Under the pieces are notes generated by a model. The model did no database searches and was not told the origin of the DNA. It worked only from the letters and a program-made list of their open reading frames with translations. The position numbers were made by a program, and so were the translations under genes. Below, one piece after another: positions 6,869 through 13,513 of a DNA stretch of 14,324 nucleotides. The stretch covers positions 1 to 14,324 of the forward strand of contig JAPKDK010000048.1 of the NCBI GenBank assembly GCA_028872645.1, read 5' to 3'. The stretch comes from Verrucomicrobiota bacterium (lineage in GTDB: Bacteria > Verrucomicrobiota > Verrucomicrobiia > Limisphaerales > UBA1100). Within the stretch, counting starts at the first letter, position 1. The number at the start of each line of letters is the position of its first letter.

Positions 6869-6981
6869 CGGCCCGCAACATACCCGCTCGCGAGAAAGAA
6901 GCCAAGCGTGATGCATATTCCCACCGGTAAGAGCAGAAGCTTCCACCAGGCCATAGGGTGCCGCAGATGCATTTGGGACAT
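6865..6981 (-). CDS. Small membrane peptide (38 aa) overlapping the pyrC start
   Basis: A short frame opening with ATG at 6979-6981 and ending with TGA at 6865-6867, so that the stop and the pyrC start share ATGA. The product begins MSQMHLRHPMAWWK and continues with a strongly hydrophobic stretch, LLLLPVGICITLGFFLASG (about residues 15-33), then YVAGR: one predicted transmembrane helix with a basic N-terminus. The in-frame upstream stop is eight codons before the ATG. A TTG three codons before the ATG is an alternative start. I recognise no family. The ATGA overlap, the membrane-helix composition and the missing ribosome-binding site for pyrC argue that it is translated; size and lack of homology leave room for chance. 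Confidence 0.5.
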   Translation of the reverse strand: MSQMHLRHPMAWWKLLLLPVGICITLGFFLASGYVAGR

Positions 6982-7041
6982 AGCCGGCAATACCCCGGCG
7001 CCTCACGGCCTAGAGGGTTCCGCCAAAGGGTGCCCTGTGGT

Positions 7042-7069
7042 TTGACAAGCCAACCCAAACTGCTAGAAT
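7042..7069 (+). promoter_or_regulatory. Predicted promoter of tRNA-Gly
   Basis: Perfect TTGACA at 7042-7047, a 16-base spacer and TAGAAT at 7064-7069 (5 of 6). The -10 box ends ten bases before the first base of the mature tRNA, leaving a 5' leader of only a few bases. This is the best sigma-70-type promoter in the window. Confidence 0.75.
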
Positions 7070-7078
7070 CATTTCAAC

Positions 7079-7152
7079 GCGGGTGTCGTATAATGGTATT
7101 ACTCCAGCCTTCCAAGCTGATAACGCGAGTTCGATTCTCGCCACCCGCTCCA
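7079..7152 (+). tRNA. tRNA-Gly (anticodon TCC)
   Basis: The acceptor arm GCGGGTG (7079-7085) pairs with CACCCGC (7142-7148). The T arm GCGAG-TTCGATT-CTCGC is perfect, and the anticodon loop CTTCCAA places TCC at 7111-7113, reading GGA and, with wobble, other GGN codons. Discriminator T at 7149 and an encoded CCA at 7150-7152. The sequence closely follows the well-known bacterial tRNA-Gly(TCC). The first anticodon-stem pair is C-A, a mismatch, and the other four pair. The gene stands alone, with a near-consensus promoter just upstream, and a run of six T follows at 7155-7160. Confidence 0.96.
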
Positions 7153-7179
7153 AGTTTTTTAAGGGTAAATGATCAAGTT

Positions 7180-7779
7180 TCAAGTTGGTTTGTTGAGCTT
7201 TGGGAATTGATTGTTGAAACTTTCCCAATCATCCACATCCGCCAACTCGCGCAACAAGTGCGCGGAGAGGTCGGCCTCGTCCGCTTTTGCCAGAGTTGTT
7301 TTCAAAACGGATTCCGTGCTCCATTCGATTCCCTCAAACAGAGGCTGGCAGGGGGCGTTTAAACCGATTAGCCAATAACCGCCATCGGTGGCGGGACCAA
7401 ATACGGCGTCGTGAGTTTGGAGCGCTTCGCTGGCGGCTTGTAAGTCGCTCATTTCCACTTCGGGGCAGTCGGAACCGATGATAATTGCGGGGCTGTTTGC
7501 TTCGGTGAAGGCGCGGTGCATTCGTTCGCCGAGATCGCCGTTGCCTTGGGGGCGGGCGCTCCAGTCGCCGCGCAGCCATTGGGTGATTTCGTTTTCGGCG
7601 TCATCGGGCGTGAATCGTATTTCCAAGTGGGGCAGGGGAGCGAGATGGGCGAGCACGGTTTCGGTGAGTTGGCAATAGGCGGCGCACGCGGCTTCGTTTC
7701 CAAGGGCGGCGGCCAGTCGGGTTTTCACAAAACCGGGGCGGGGCGCTTTCACGAAAATGATAATTCTGGGTTTGGGCAT
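7180..7779 (-). CDS. DUF2064/TIGR04282 family glycosyltransferase (GT-A fold)
   Basis: A 199-residue protein of the nucleotide-diphospho-sugar transferase superfamily. Family marks: FVKAPRPGFVKTRLA (residues 9-23, nucleotide-binding loop), IIIGSDCPE (99-107, carrying the DxD-like acidic site), GPATDGGYWLIGL (128-140) and WSTESVL (153-159). Members are annotated as TIGR04282 'arsenosugar biosynthesis-type' glycosyltransferases, but most are uncharacterised and occur in many contexts without arsenic genes; none are visible here. The substrate is unknown. Starts at ATG 7779 with AAGG almost touching the start codon. It converges with tRNA-Gly and diverges from the oxidoreductase cassette across 62 bases. 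Family assignment is firm; the reaction is not. Confidence 0.87.
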   Translation of the reverse strand: MPKPRIIIFVKAPRPGFVKTRLAAALGNEAACAAYCQLTETVLAHLAPLPHLEIRFTPDDAENEITQWLRGDWSARPQGNGDLGERMHRAFTEANSPAIIIGSDCPEVEMSDLQAASEALQTHDAVFGPATDGGYWLIGLNAPCQPLFEGIEWSTESVLKTTLAKADEADLSAHLLRELADVDDWESFNNQFPKLNKPT

Positions 7780-7841
7780 CCTTGACTTTCTACGCCAATC
7801 ATTGTGCCATCGGCTTCCCCATTCAACACGGGATTATTATT

Positions 7842-8882
7842 TTGAAAAAATTCAACGTCGGCATTATCGGATACGGCTGGGCGGCTACCGCTCACATTGA
7901 CGCCATCAACGCTTCGGGCATGGCCCAGGTCACTCGCATTTATTCATCGCGCCTGTTGGATGACGATGAACTGAGCGCGCGTCACGGAAGTCGCATCAAA
8001 ACCACCACCAACCTAAACGCCATGCTGAAGGATCCCAACGTGGACGTGGTGGATGTGACAAGCTATCCGTATCAACACGCCGACCAAGTGGTCGCTGCGG
8101 CCAAGGCGGGCAAGCATATCATCATCGAGAAACCCCTCGCGCTCACGCAACCCAGCCTGCGGCGTATGGTGGCGGCGGTGAAGAAAGCGCGCGTAAAAGT
8201 TTGCGTGTGTTTTGAGTGCCGCTTCGCGTCGCAATTTCTCACGATTAAATCCGTTGTCGACCAAGGGCTGGTCGGGAAAATTCATTACGGTGAAGTAGAT
8301 TACTATCACGGCGTTGGACCGTGGTACGGCCAGTATCGCTGGAACACCAAAAAAGATGCCGGCGGCAGCAGTCTGCTTTCGGCCGGTTGTCACGCGATGG
8401 ACGCGCTCTTGTATGTTATGGGCTCAACCGATGTGGCGGAGGTCAGCAGCTATTCCACGCAATCGAAGAATAAGATTTTCAAAAAGTACGAATACGACAC
8501 CACCAGTGTCACGATTCTGAAATTCAAAGATGGGCGCCTCGGCAAAGTCGCCAGCGTCATTGATTGTTTGCAGCCGTATTATTTCCACACCCATCTCGTC
8601 GGCAGCGAGGGCAGTATTTTGGACAACAAATTTTACTCCAGTAAAATGGGCGGCTTGAACAAAAACCAATGGAGCACGCTCGCCACGCAGTTGGTGGATT
8701 CCGGCGACGTAAGCGATCACCCGTATCAAACGCAATTTGAAGCGTTCTTCACCGCTCTGCGCGCCGGCAAGGAAATGCCGCATACCAGCCTCGCGGATGC
8801 CGCTCGGACACACGAAATTATTTTCGCCGCCGACAAATCCGCCGCCACCGGCAAGCCGGTGCGGATCAATCGGGCCAAATAA
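7842..8882 (+). CDS. Gfo/Idh/MocA family oxidoreductase
   Basis: NAD(P)-dependent sugar or sugar-derivative dehydrogenase family. 346 residues from a TTG at 7842. The Rossmann nucleotide site is VGIIGYGWAATAHIDAI (residues 6-22), the family lysine lies in EKPLALT (K97), and the C-terminal substrate domain includes GGSSLLSAGCHAMDALLYV with H184 and D187, the usual catalytic pair. Cytoplasmic, no signal peptide. The start is a judgement: the frame opens at a TTG at 7782, but the 20 extra residues show no similarity and that TTG forms part of a TTGACT promoter-like box (7782-7787), whereas 7842 begins right before the Rossmann strand. First gene of a three-gene cassette with a PIG-L deacetylase and a NagB-like protein (2-base and 1-base gaps), which points to amino-sugar metabolism. 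The exact sugar is unknown. Confidence 0.9.
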   Translation: MKKFNVGIIGYGWAATAHIDAINASGMAQVTRIYSSRLLDDDELSARHGSRIKTTTNLNAMLKDPNVDVVDVTSYPYQHADQVVAAAKAGKHIIIEKPLALTQPSLRRMVAAVKKARVKVCVCFECRFASQFLTIKSVVDQGLVGKIHYGEVDYYHGVGPWYGQYRWNTKKDAGGSSLLSAGCHAMDALLYVMGSTDVAEVSSYSTQSKNKIFKKYEYDTTSVTILKFKDGRLGKVASVIDCLQPYYFHTHLVGSEGSILDNKFYSSKMGGLNKNQWSTLATQLVDSGDVSDHPYQTQFEAFFTALRAGKEMPHTSLADAARTHEIIFAADKSAATGKPVRINRAK

Positions 8883-8884
8883 TC

Positions 8885-9688
8885 ATGCCCAAGCCATCGG
8901 CCATTGCTATCGGGGCGCATCCGGATGACATCGAGTTCGCCATGGCTGGCACCTTGTTGCAGTTACAGGCGGTGGGGTGGGAGATTCATTATTTCAATCT
9001 CTCCAGTGGCAACTTGGGCAGTGTGAAGCTGAACGCCTCCCAAGCCTCCCACGCCCGCGGGCGGGAGGCCAAGGCCGCCGCAAAAATTTTAGGTGCCAAA
9101 TATCACGCGAGCATTTGTCGTGATTTGGAAATCATGTACGACGTCGCAACACTTCGCAAAGTGGCGGCCGTGATTCGCAAGTCCAAGGCCTCGGTGGTGC
9201 TCACGCATTCGCCAACGGATTACATGGAGGATCACACCAACACCTGCCGCCTCGCGGTGACCGCAGCTTTTGCGCACGGTATGCCGAATTTCAAGGCCAC
9301 GCCCGCCACTCCACCTTTCGCCCATAACGTCACCGTGTACCACGCCATGCCGCACAGTTTGCGCGATCCCTTGCGCCAGTGCGTGATGGCGGGCGCTTTT
9401 GTGAACACCACGCCGGTCCGCTCGCGACAAGTGGAGGCACTCACCGCGCACGCGAGTCAGCAGGATTGGCTGAATGTGAGTCAGGGGATGAATTCGTATA
9501 TCAAGGCGGGTGAAGAAGTTTCGCGCATGCTGGGCAAACTGTCGGAGAAGTTTAAGTTCGCCGAAGGGTGGCGGCGGCATTTGCATTTTGGGTTTAGCTC
9601 GAAGGAATTGGATCCACTGAAAGAAGCCCTTGGGAAAAATTATTTAATCAATCAAAAATACGAGCGAGCACTCGAAAAAGAAAACTAA
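8885..9688 (+). CDS. PIG-L/LmbE-type de-N-acetylase
   Basis: Zinc-dependent hydrolase of the family that removes N-acetyl groups from GlcNAc-containing compounds (PIG-L, MshB, BshB, diacetylchitobiose deacetylase). It has 267 residues. The metal and catalytic site IGAHPDDIEF carries H12 and the two aspartates D14-D15. The second metal region THSPTDYMEDHTNT supplies H108, D112 and H117. NLSSGNLGS and the C-terminal RRHLHFGF are further conserved-looking blocks. No signal peptide, so it should work on a cytoplasmic substrate. It starts at ATG 8885, two bases after the oxidoreductase stop, and ends one base before the next start, so translation is likely coupled. The PIG-L family is broad; de-N-acetylation of an amino sugar is the most likely reaction given the neighbours. 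A strong DNA palindrome lies inside the gene (9044-9069). Confidence 0.9.
   Translation: MPKPSAIAIGAHPDDIEFAMAGTLLQLQAVGWEIHYFNLSSGNLGSVKLNASQASHARGREAKAAAKILGAKYHASICRDLEIMYDVATLRKVAAVIRKSKASVVLTHSPTDYMEDHTNTCRLAVTAAFAHGMPNFKATPATPPFAHNVTVYHAMPHSLRDPLRQCVMAGAFVNTTPVRSRQVEALTAHASQQDWLNVSQGMNSYIKAGEEVSRMLGKLSEKFKFAEGWRRHLHFGFSSKELDPLKEALGKNYLINQKYERALEKEN
9044..9069. repeat. GC-rich palindrome inside the deacetylase gene
   Basis: GCCTCCC (9044-9050) pairs perfectly with GGGAGGC (9063-9069). Between them GCCCGCGGGC (9053-9062) is itself a perfect palindrome, with only two unpaired bases (9051-9052). A further copy of GCCTCCC lies just upstream (9035-9041), giving a short direct repeat. The frame stays open through it, and the protein there (QASHARGREAKAAA) looks normal for the family. 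It may be chance from GC-rich codons or a trace of a dispersed palindromic repeat. Confidence 0.5.
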
Positions 9689-9689
9689 C

Positions 9690-10619
9690 ATGCCGCGCAA
9701 ACTCAGCACCATTGCCCCCGATTGGTGGGATTACACCACGTTGGAAAACGACCTTATCCGCGATGCCGCCAAGCTCACGCCGCGCCAAATCGAAAAGCTC
9801 GCGCGACCGGGATTTCGCGTGGTGATGTACGACACGCTGGAGGATTTTTATCTCGCCGAGGCACTGGAATACATCGATGCGTGGCGCGTTTCCACGCCGG
9901 ATAATCCCGTGGGCATCTGCGGCCCCATCGGGCCCACGGAACAACTGCCGCTCGTGGCGCGCCTCGTGAATGCCCTCGGACTCAGCGTCCGTTCGGCGCA
10001 TTTTTGGGGGATGGACGAATGGTATGACGGCAAACGCGAAGTTTCGGTCAAGCACCCGCTTTCGTTTGAAAGAGCCGATCGCGAATTATGTTTCAACAAA
10101 ATCGACAAGCGCCTTTGTATGGCTGATGAAAATTTGCATTTCCCAAAAGCCGATACGAAGCCCTTCACCGAAAGCTGGGAAGGCGTACGCTGCGCGGTGA
10201 TGCAAGGCGGGCAGGGCGACATCAAACATTGGGCCTTTAACGATCCGTTGCCACGCAAGGGCAAATGGAAAAATAGCCCACCGCCTGCCAAAGAATACCG
10301 CAAGCTCGGTACACGCATCGTGGATTTGCATCCGGTGACCCTCGCCCAAAACGCCCGCACCAGCGGCGGCGGTAACATTAGCCTTGTGCCGCAACAAGCC
10401 ATCACCGTGGGACCGCGCGAAACGTGGCTATCGGAGAAAGTGAGCATTTGGCAGGCGGGTGCACACGACAGCCCCTTCGGCCAACGCCTCACCACGCTGA
10501 TGATCTCCAAAGGCATCGCCGACAGCGCCGTGCCGATGAGCCTTCTGGCCGATCACCCAAACGTGCAGTTCAATTTCTTTCGCGGGGGCCTCGGCACTTG
10601 CGAAGTGGAGATGCACTGA
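9690..10619 (+). CDS. NagB-fold glucosamine-6-phosphate isomerase/deaminase-like protein
   Basis: A 309-residue protein of the NagB/RpiA/CoA-transferase-like superfamily. Compared with E. coli NagB (from memory), FWGMDEWYDG (D109) matches the NMDEY motif, KHPLSF matches HPESY, GGQGDIKHWAFNDP (173-186) matches GVGNDGHIAFNEP, and TRIVDLHPVTLAQNAR, VPQQAITVG and VPMSLLADHPN match the C-terminal blocks. So the base-like D72 position (D109) and H143 (H180) are kept, the D141 position is isoleucine (I178, with D177 one place earlier), and E148 is aspartate (D185). NagB itself converts glucosamine-6-P to fructose-6-P and ammonia; this paralogue may use a different amino sugar or only isomerise. An N-terminal extension of about 40 residues precedes the fold. 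Last gene of the oxidoreductase-deacetylase cassette, one base after the previous stop. Confidence 0.85.
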   Translation: MPRKLSTIAPDWWDYTTLENDLIRDAAKLTPRQIEKLARPGFRVVMYDTLEDFYLAEALEYIDAWRVSTPDNPVGICGPIGPTEQLPLVARLVNALGLSVRSAHFWGMDEWYDGKREVSVKHPLSFERADRELCFNKIDKRLCMADENLHFPKADTKPFTESWEGVRCAVMQGGQGDIKHWAFNDPLPRKGKWKNSPPPAKEYRKLGTRIVDLHPVTLAQNARTSGGGNISLVPQQAITVGPRETWLSEKVSIWQAGAHDSPFGQRLTTLMISKGIADSAVPMSLLADHPNVQFNFFRGGLGTCEVEMH

Positions 10620-10625
10620 CCAGCC

Positions 10626-10653
10626 TTGTCCTCCGGCCAGTCGTCCCTATACT
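10626..10653 (+). promoter_or_regulatory. Predicted serS promoter, placing the transcript start at the start codon
   Basis: TTGTCC at 10626-10631 (4 of 6), a 16-base spacer and TATACT at 10648-10653 (5 of 6). Only seven bases separate the -10 box from the serS GTG at 10661, so the transcript should begin at or within a base or two of the start codon. No ribosome-binding site is visible before the GTG. This would be a leaderless mRNA, and it separates serS from the cassette just upstream. Confidence 0.5.
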
Positions 10654-10660
10654 CCGCGCC

Positions 10661-11956
10661 GTGTTGGACATTAAATACATCCGCCAAGAACCCGACGCCG
10701 CGAAGGAGCGGCTGGCCGCGCGCGGTGAGGAGGGAAGCCGCATTGATGAACTATTGGCGCTGGACGAACAGCGGCGGGCGTTAGTCACTGAAGCTGAGAC
10801 TTTGCAAGCCACTCGCAATGCTGTTTCCAAAGAAATCGGTGCGTTGATGGGCCAAGGCAAAAAAGAGGAAGCCGAGGCAAAGAAAACAGAAACCCGCGAG
10901 CTGGGCAACAAGGTTGATTCGCTCAATGCACAACGGGCCGAGGCTGATGGAGCGTTCAATGATTTGATTCTTAGCTTGCCGAATCTCGCCCACGAAAGTG
11001 TGCCCGTCGGTGACGAAAGCGCCAACGCGGAAGTGAAAGTGGAAGGTAAAAAACCCACGTTTGATTTCAACCCCAAAGGCCATCTCGATTTATGCGATTC
11101 GCTAAAGCTAATTGATTTCGAGCGCGGCGCGAAACTGGCCGGCAGTGGGTTCCTGCTATACACAGGCTGGGGCGCGCGTTTGGAGCGGGCGATGATTCAA
11201 TTCCTGCTCGATCTTCACATCCACGAACACGGCTACACCGAAGTCAGTCCGCCCTTTATAGTGAAGGCGGAGTGCATGGAGGGGGTGGGGCAGTTCCCAA
11301 AATTTCTCGATCAGGCTTACGCCGTACAGGAAGGGCTCGATGGGGAAACTCTCGGCAAACGCTATCTCATCCCCACCGCCGAAGCCCCCGTGGCTAATTT
11401 ACATCGCGACGAGATTCTGAACGAAGAAGAGTTGCCAAAAAAATATTGCGCCTACAGCCCGTGCTTTCGTGCCGAGGCAGGTGCAGCCGGCGTGGCCACG
11501 CGCGGGATGATTCGCGTGCATCAATTTGATAAGGTGGAACTCATCAAGGTCGTGAAGCCCGAAACCGGCTACGACGAACTCGAAGCGATGCTCGCCAACG
11601 CCGAAAAAGTTTTGCAACTGCTCGGACTGCATTATCGCGTACTGCTTTTGAGCAGTGGCGACATGGGCTTTGCCGCAGCCAAAACCTACGACATCGAAGT
11701 ATGGGCGCCGGGGCAGGGGAGCTATCTTGAGGTGAGTAGCGTTTCCAACACCGAAGATTTCCAGGCGCGCCGAATGAAAACTCGATTCAAAGCAGAGCAG
11801 GGTGGCAATCAACTGCCGCACATTCTCAACGGTAGTGGCGTGGCACTCGCGCGGCTGTTTGTTTCGCTCATTGAAACGCATCAACAAGCGGATGGCTCCA
11901 TTGCCATTCCAGAGCCTCTGCAGCCTTACCTGCGCACCGATTGCATTCCCGCCTAA
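10661..11956 (+). CDS. serS: Serine--tRNA ligase
   Basis: Class II synthetase that charges tRNA-Ser (and tRNA-Sec where present) in the cytoplasm. 431 residues, the normal length. The N-terminal tRNA-binding coiled-coil arm spans roughly residues 25-105 (charged heptad-like EAETLQATRNAVSKEIG, KKEEAEAKKTETREL). The catalytic domain has PTAEAPVANLHRDEIL, motif 2 CFRAEAGAAGVATRGMIRVHQF (269-288, in two conserved halves), EVSSVSNTEDFQARRM (357-372) and motif 3 LNGSGVALARLFVSLIETHQ (389-408). The chosen start is GTG at 10661 (MLDIKYIRQEPD), the family's usual N-terminus; the frame is open to 10424, but that overlaps the NagB-like gene in another frame and has no similarity. No Shine-Dalgarno sequence. 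glgA follows six bases after the stop. Confidence 0.96.
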   Translation: MLDIKYIRQEPDAAKERLAARGEEGSRIDELLALDEQRRALVTEAETLQATRNAVSKEIGALMGQGKKEEAEAKKTETRELGNKVDSLNAQRAEADGAFNDLILSLPNLAHESVPVGDESANAEVKVEGKKPTFDFNPKGHLDLCDSLKLIDFERGAKLAGSGFLLYTGWGARLERAMIQFLLDLHIHEHGYTEVSPPFIVKAECMEGVGQFPKFLDQAYAVQEGLDGETLGKRYLIPTAEAPVANLHRDEILNEEELPKKYCAYSPCFRAEAGAAGVATRGMIRVHQFDKVELIKVVKPETGYDELEAMLANAEKVLQLLGLHYRVLLLSSGDMGFAAAKTYDIEVWAPGQGSYLEVSSVSNTEDFQARRMKTRFKAEQGGNQLPHILNGSGVALARLFVSLIETHQQADGSIAIPEPLQPYLRTDCIPA

Positions 11957-11962
11957 CCCGAG

Positions 11963-13366
11963 ATGCGAATCCTGCAGGCGGTCAGTGAATTTTTTCCGTA
12001 CTCCAAAACCGGCGGCTTGGCTGACATGGTTGCTGGGCTTTCCGGTGCCTTGGCGCAAAACCACGAAGTGACTGTCGCCACGCCTTTGTATCGCGGCATT
12101 CGCGAGCAATTCCCTGATTTGGAGGCTATCGGCGAGGAATTCGATTTACCCTTGGGCAATGGCAAATTCACCGGCCGTTGGTGGCGTCACCAACCTTCAC
12201 CCAACCTTACTGTGTTGTTGCTGGAAAACGATGCATTTTATAATCGCCCCGGAATCTATATGGAACACGGGAAAGGGTATTGGGACAACCCGGAACGATT
12301 CGTTTTCTTCAGCAAAGCTGTGGCACGCCTGGCTCCTGATTTTGATGTGACTCATTTGCACGATTGGCAGACGGCCATCGTGCCGATGCTTTTGAAGGAA
12401 GGGGCGGGGAAGGGCACGACGCGAATGGTGTTCACCATTCACAATCTCGCGTATCAAGGCGCCTGCGATGCGGATCGGTTTGCTCTCACCAATCTTCCGG
12501 CTAAACTTTTTCACGAACGTGGCCCGGAACATTTTGGCAGCCTGAACTTTATGAAGGCCGGCCTGCACTATGCCGATGTCATCACCACCGTGAGCCCGCA
12601 ATATGCGCAGGAAATTCTCACTGAGGAATTTGGCGAAGGACTCAGCGGGGAATTGCAAAAACGCCAGGACCGCCTCACCGGAATTCTCAATGGCGTGGAT
12701 TACGCCGAGTGGCGCACGCAGGGCAATCCGCATTTGGCCGCCGAATATGATTCGGGCAACCTTTCAGGCAAGGCAACTTGCAAAACTCAACTGCTGAAAA
12801 TATTTGGACTACCCAATCAAGACCTGCCATTGCTGGCGGTGGTGTCGCGCTTGGCGGAACAAAAAGGCATTGGACAAATGGTTGAGGCATTGACAGAATT
12901 GTTGCCGGATAATCAATTCCAGTTTGTGTTGTTGGGCTCCGGCGATGAAGCATTGGAAGTAGTGCTTCATCAACTTCAAGCTGCATTTCCTGCCAAGGTC
13001 GGAGTGAAAATTGGTTATAACCAATCTCTTTCGCACAAAATCGAAGCCGCTGCGGATTTTTTCCTCATGCCATCACGCTTTGAGCCTTGTGGCCTCAATC
13101 AACTTTACAGCCTCCGTTACGGCACCACCCCAATCGTCCATGCCGTCGGTGGACTTAAGGACAGTATCACCGACATCCAAAATCCAGAGGGCAACGGCAT
13201 TCGCTACGAAAAATTTGAGGCTTCCGAACTCATTACTGCGATCCAGCGCGCCCTCAAGCTTTACAGGGACTCTCATAAATTGAATCAAGTGCGCAAGATT
13301 GGGATGAAACAAGACTTTTCGTGGCCAATTGCAGCCGAAAAATTTAACGCAATTTACGCCCAATAA
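11963..13366 (+). CDS. glgA: Glycogen synthase (ADP-glucose type, GT5)
   Basis: Extends alpha-1,4-glucan chains from ADP-glucose; a cytoplasmic GT-B fold enzyme of glycosyltransferase family 5. It has 467 residues, close to the usual 470-480. Seen: the N-terminal acceptor/donor loop YSKTGGLADM (13-22), HLHDWQTAIVPMLL (131-144), FTIHNLAYQG (157-166, catalytic-site histidine H161), SRLAEQKG (295-302, with the arginine and lysine that contact the donor phosphates) and MPSRFEPCGLNQLYSLRYG (369-387, with E374), then TTPIVHAVGGL. The length of the YSKTGGLAD start and the KTGGL motif identify GlgA as opposed to a GT4 enzyme. Starts at ATG 11963, six bases after serS, with no clear ribosome-binding site, so it is probably co-transcribed with serS. 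No glgB, glgC or glgP is in the window. Confidence 0.95.
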   Translation: MRILQAVSEFFPYSKTGGLADMVAGLSGALAQNHEVTVATPLYRGIREQFPDLEAIGEEFDLPLGNGKFTGRWWRHQPSPNLTVLLLENDAFYNRPGIYMEHGKGYWDNPERFVFFSKAVARLAPDFDVTHLHDWQTAIVPMLLKEGAGKGTTRMVFTIHNLAYQGACDADRFALTNLPAKLFHERGPEHFGSLNFMKAGLHYADVITTVSPQYAQEILTEEFGEGLSGELQKRQDRLTGILNGVDYAEWRTQGNPHLAAEYDSGNLSGKATCKTQLLKIFGLPNQDLPLLAVVSRLAEQKGIGQMVEALTELLPDNQFQFVLLGSGDEALEVVLHQLQAAFPAKVGVKIGYNQSLSHKIEAAADFFLMPSRFEPCGLNQLYSLRYGTTPIVHAVGGLKDSITDIQNPEGNGIRYEKFEASELITAIQRALKLYRDSHKLNQVRKIGMKQDFSWPIAAEKFNAIYAQ

Positions 13367-13513
13367 ACGTTTCCCATCCTTAAAAACAGGACATATTTCA
13401 CAAATCTACTCCATTACAGTAACTGACCAAAAAACAGCCCACAATCCAAACTGCATATAACATATATTGTGCGAAAGGCAGTGTGGTGGCGGGTTGGGGT
13501 TGGTGGCCCTTTG

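Noticed and set aside
6869..7006. 46-residue N-terminal extension of pyrC
   Set aside because: No similarity to dihydroorotases; a better-looking membrane frame occupies the same DNA in another phase and ends at the pyrC start.
7200..7228. TTGGGAA/TTCCCAA inverted repeat with a 15-base loop as a terminator near tRNA-Gly
   Set aside because: Lies within the 3' coding part of the glycosyltransferase, AT-rich and without a T run directly after it.
7782..7810. TTGACT-17-TGCCAT as promoter of the oxidoreductase cassette
   Set aside because: Good -35 and spacing, but the -10 matches only 3 of 6; kept only as a note on the start choice. A TATTAT at 7835-7840 is too close to the TTG start.
9848..10516. 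222-codon minus-strand frame opposite the NagB-like gene
   Set aside because: Low-complexity S, P and R composition typical of antisense shadows; the plus-strand protein has clear motifs.
13429..13471. CACAAT/ATTGTG stem plus T6 on the minus strand as the lepB terminator
   Set aside because: Weak 6-bp AT-rich stem, 20-base loop and five bases between stem and T run.
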